Source: Candidatus Woesearchaeota archaeon (GTDB lineage: Archaea; Nanobdellota; Nanobdellia; Woesearchaeales; J072). Taken from it: a stretch of DNA of 32,313 nucleotides. A model generated the notes under the pieces. That model was not told where the DNA came from. It did not search any database and saw only the letters and a program-made list of their open reading frames with translations. The stretch covers positions 1 to 32,313 of the forward strand of contig RFII01000102.1 of NCBI GenBank assembly GCA_003695265.1. The letters are read 5' to 3'. A program made the translations under genes and the position numbers. Shown here piece by piece: positions 30,448-32,313 of the stretch. Each line of letters opens with the position of its first letter. Within the stretch, counting starts at the first letter, position 1.

Positions 30448-32313
30448 ATGCTAAGAAAAGCGCAGAGCGGCGTTGAACTTCTTGTCCTAGTTTCCTTTTT
30501 ATTAGCAATATTTGTTTCTATATTTTTCCTTAATGAGAGGACCTCAAACAGCATTACAGGCCAGGTTTCATCAAGCCAGGCAAGCGTTGCTCTGTCAGAC
30601 CTTGGGAACGCTGCTGAATTAGTATATAACCAAGGCGTCGGCTCAAAAACAGTGGTGCGCATAACACTGCCTTTAGAAACGCGCAACATCATAATTAGTA
30701 ACCGCTCCTTAATCTTGAATCTTTCTGTAGGTAACAGCTCAGAGCAGCTGGTAAGGACTTTCGGTTTTGATGTCGCAGGCCAAATCCTTGCTGAGGAAGG
30801 AGAGCAGGAAGTTACAGTAATAGCAGCTGACGGAATCGTTTTCTTTAACCTTGATAACAAAGCACCGACCGCTTTTAACGGGAAGCCGACAGGAACAGTT
30901 TTTGATCTTCCTTTGCTGACTATGGCAACTAATGAGAACGCCATTTGCAAAGGATCTCTTAATGTTGATGAGGATTACGAAAATATGGATTTTGTATTCA
31001 ACAATTCAGGCACATACCATAACTATCAGACTTCCAGCTTGGCCTCTGCTAATTACACTGTTTATGTAAGGTGTAATGACACTTCAGGAAACGTGGCTAA
31101 TGAGAGCTACTCTTGGAGCTTTGAGCTCATACGAATGCTGAATGTTACCTTAAACACTGACAAATTATTATATGTTGAGAATGAGACAATCACTTTTTCC
31201 GGTGGAAATTACATATCCAGCGTGAAATTCTGGGTAAGCAACAGCACAGAAAACGTAACAAGCACAACATTAACAGCAAATTCCTCTGGCAACATAACGC
31301 ACCAGTGGAATACTAGCATCTGCGACCAAAACTTCACAGCTTTTGCAAGAGACCTCACAACAGGCAGCGAGGCAAACACTACATTTGAGGTTTTATGCTA
31401 TTTCAACGACACTTCACCGCCAAACATTACACTGATGCTTCCAGTGCAGAATGGTTATTCAGGAACAAACGCGACATTTATTTACAATGTGAGTGATGAG
31501 ACAAGCATTGCTAACTGCTCATTGATTATTAATAACAGCATAAATATTACAGATCCTACAATCACCCTGGGCGTAAATCAGTCGTTCAACCTCAGCATGG
31601 CTGATGGCAAATACATGTGGAGCGTTAACTGCACTGACTCTTACAACAACAAAGGCTCAAGCGTTAAAAGAAACCTGACAGTTGACTCAGTTCTTAATCT
31701 TGAGACTGTATTCAATTCCAGCCCTCCTGTCCGAGCGTATGAGGAAGACTTTGACCCAACATGGGATGTTGAAGTGCAGTTCGATGACAACACCTCTTTT
31801 GCGCACGCGACTGACGAGGGCTCGCCATCTTACCCACCCCCTGATTATGTGGAATTTGTTTTCCCTGATTTCGGCTTTTTAGATAACGGCTTTTTTGACG
31901 TTTCTGATGCGCGCTTCATGTTCAAGCACAGGGACAACCCAAAAGGAGGAACCTTCCCTGACAATGATCGTAGGCAAGTGCAGTGCTATGACGGCGTTAA
32001 TTGGAACGCAGTTGAGGTTTATGCGCTAAGCCCTGATGATGACGCTTGGGTTTATTACCAAAGCCCGGACTTGTCTGACTGCATAATATCACCTGCAGTT
32101 GCAAATAATATCAAGATGAGGGTGACGTTCGACCCGTCAAGCGATACAGGCGCAACGCAGGACATTGACTACGCTTACATCAATGTTACTCTTAAATCGG
32201 CAATTTACGCTAACCTGTGTGAGCGTGTTGAGGATGCTCCTCAGCCTGTTGATTTCAGCTCCGGCCTGAACACTTCCGGCAACACTTTTGGCCTTGGCAT
32301 GGGTGATGACTGC
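30448..32313 (+). CDS. Large pilin-like surface protein (partial, runs off the window)
   Basis: The frame is open from the ATG at 30448 to the last base (622 codons), which is why the track missed it. The N terminus LRKAQSGVELLVLVSFLLAIFVSIFF is a class III (type IV pilin) signal: basic residues, predicted cleavage between A5 and Q6, Glu at +5, then a hydrophobic helix. The rest is extracellular, with many Asn-x-Ser/Thr glycosylation sites, paired cysteines and repeated Ig/fibronectin-like segments (TVYVRCNDTSGNVANESYSW; YMWSVNCTDSYNNKGS), followed by another domain from about 430. It may be an adhesive pilus tip or a pseudopilin-anchored surface protein. It follows the KaiC-like genes. Confidence 0.82.
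   Translation, partial: MLRKAQSGVELLVLVSFLLAIFVSIFFLNERTSNSITGQVSSSQASVALSDLGNAAELVYNQGVGSKTVVRITLPLETRNIIISNRSLILNLSVGNSSEQLVRTFGFDVAGQILAEEGEQEVTVIAADGIVFFNLDNKAPTAFNGKPTGTVFDLPLLTMATNENAICKGSLNVDEDYENMDFVFNNSGTYHNYQTSSLASANYTVYVRCNDTSGNVANESYSWSFELIRMLNVTLNTDKLLYVENETITFSGGNYISSVKFWVSNSTENVTSTTLTANSSGNITHQWNTSICDQNFTAFARDLTTGSEANTTFEVLCYFNDTSPPNITLMLPVQNGYSGTNATFIYNVSDETSIANCSLIINNSINITDPTITLGVNQSFNLSMADGKYMWSVNCTDSYNNKGSSVKRNLTVDSVLNLETVFNSSPPVRAYEEDFDPTWDVEVQFDDNTSFAHATDEGSPSYPPPDYVEFVFPDFGFLDNGFFDVSDARFMFKHRDNPKGGTFPDNDRRQVQCYDGVNWNAVEVYALSPDDDAWVYYQSPDLSDCIISPAVANNIKMRVTFDPSSDTGATQDIDYAYINVTLKSAIYANLCERVEDAPQPVDFSSGLNTSGNTFGLGMGDDC

Noticed and set aside
30417-30950. 177-residue minus-strand ORF
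   Set aside because: It is antisense to the open pilin-like frame, which has a clear signal peptide and promoter; the reverse translation is Ser/Ala-rich shadow sequence.

Overview
The window is a compact, AT-rich archaeal chromosome segment. Archaeal markers are an Rpp21/Rpr2-type RNase P subunit, CDP-archaeol synthase (CarS), HerA and Mre11, an intron-bearing tRNA-Asn, TATA-box promoters that are mostly leaderless, and a class III (type IV pilin-like) signal peptide. Short intergenic spaces, many small hypothetical proteins, Cys-rich surface-protein modules and bacterial-type glycolytic enzymes suggest a DPANN lineage such as Woesearchaeota or Pacearchaeota. That lineage call is inference; no rRNA is present. 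I see no CRISPR array, transposase or integrase, and no gene-free stretch longer than about 200 bases.

Layout. 0-8 kb: tRNA-Asn(GTT) with a 14-nt intron, a B12-type radical SAM protein, CorA, a divergent PAP2-like protein, a YdjM/DUF457-like membrane protein, a large lipoprotein-like C25 (gingipain-family) cysteine peptidase with a Cys-rich tail, and CarS. 7.8-13.4 kb: the tRNA editing protein AlaX, several lineage-type hypothetical proteins, two tiny genes, RNase P component 4, and two long coiled-coil proteins whose stop codons abut. 13.4-18.1 kb: phosphoglycerate kinase, class I GAPDH and PEP synthase, together the lower glycolytic/gluconeogenic trunk. 18.1-26.3 kb: an MCM-like AAA+ ATPase without the MCM N-terminal domain, a divergent HTH-like/PIN gene pair, a small membrane protein, HerA, a small coiled-coil protein, an MscS-like channel fused to a C39-like cysteine peptidase (opposite strand), Mre11 and a stand-alone EF-Tu domain-2 protein. 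26.4-32.3 kb: a hypothetical membrane protein, a proline dehydrogenase homologue, two coupled micro-genes, two tandem KaiC-like ATPases (the first with a Lys-rich tail), and the start of a large pilin-like surface protein that runs off the window.

The points most worth following up are: (1) a structured, C-rich (G-rich on the other strand) intergenic element present twice, at 10585-10682 and 30283-30376, sharing a 20-nt identical core and a 3' hairpin; (2) the MscS-C39 peptidase fusion between HerA and Mre11; (3) the truncated MCM-like ATPase divergent from the HTH/PIN pair; and (4) the HerA/Mre11 locus without neighbouring NurA or Rad50. All six convergent gene ends are overlapping, abutting or within about 20 nt, leaving almost no room for dedicated terminators.
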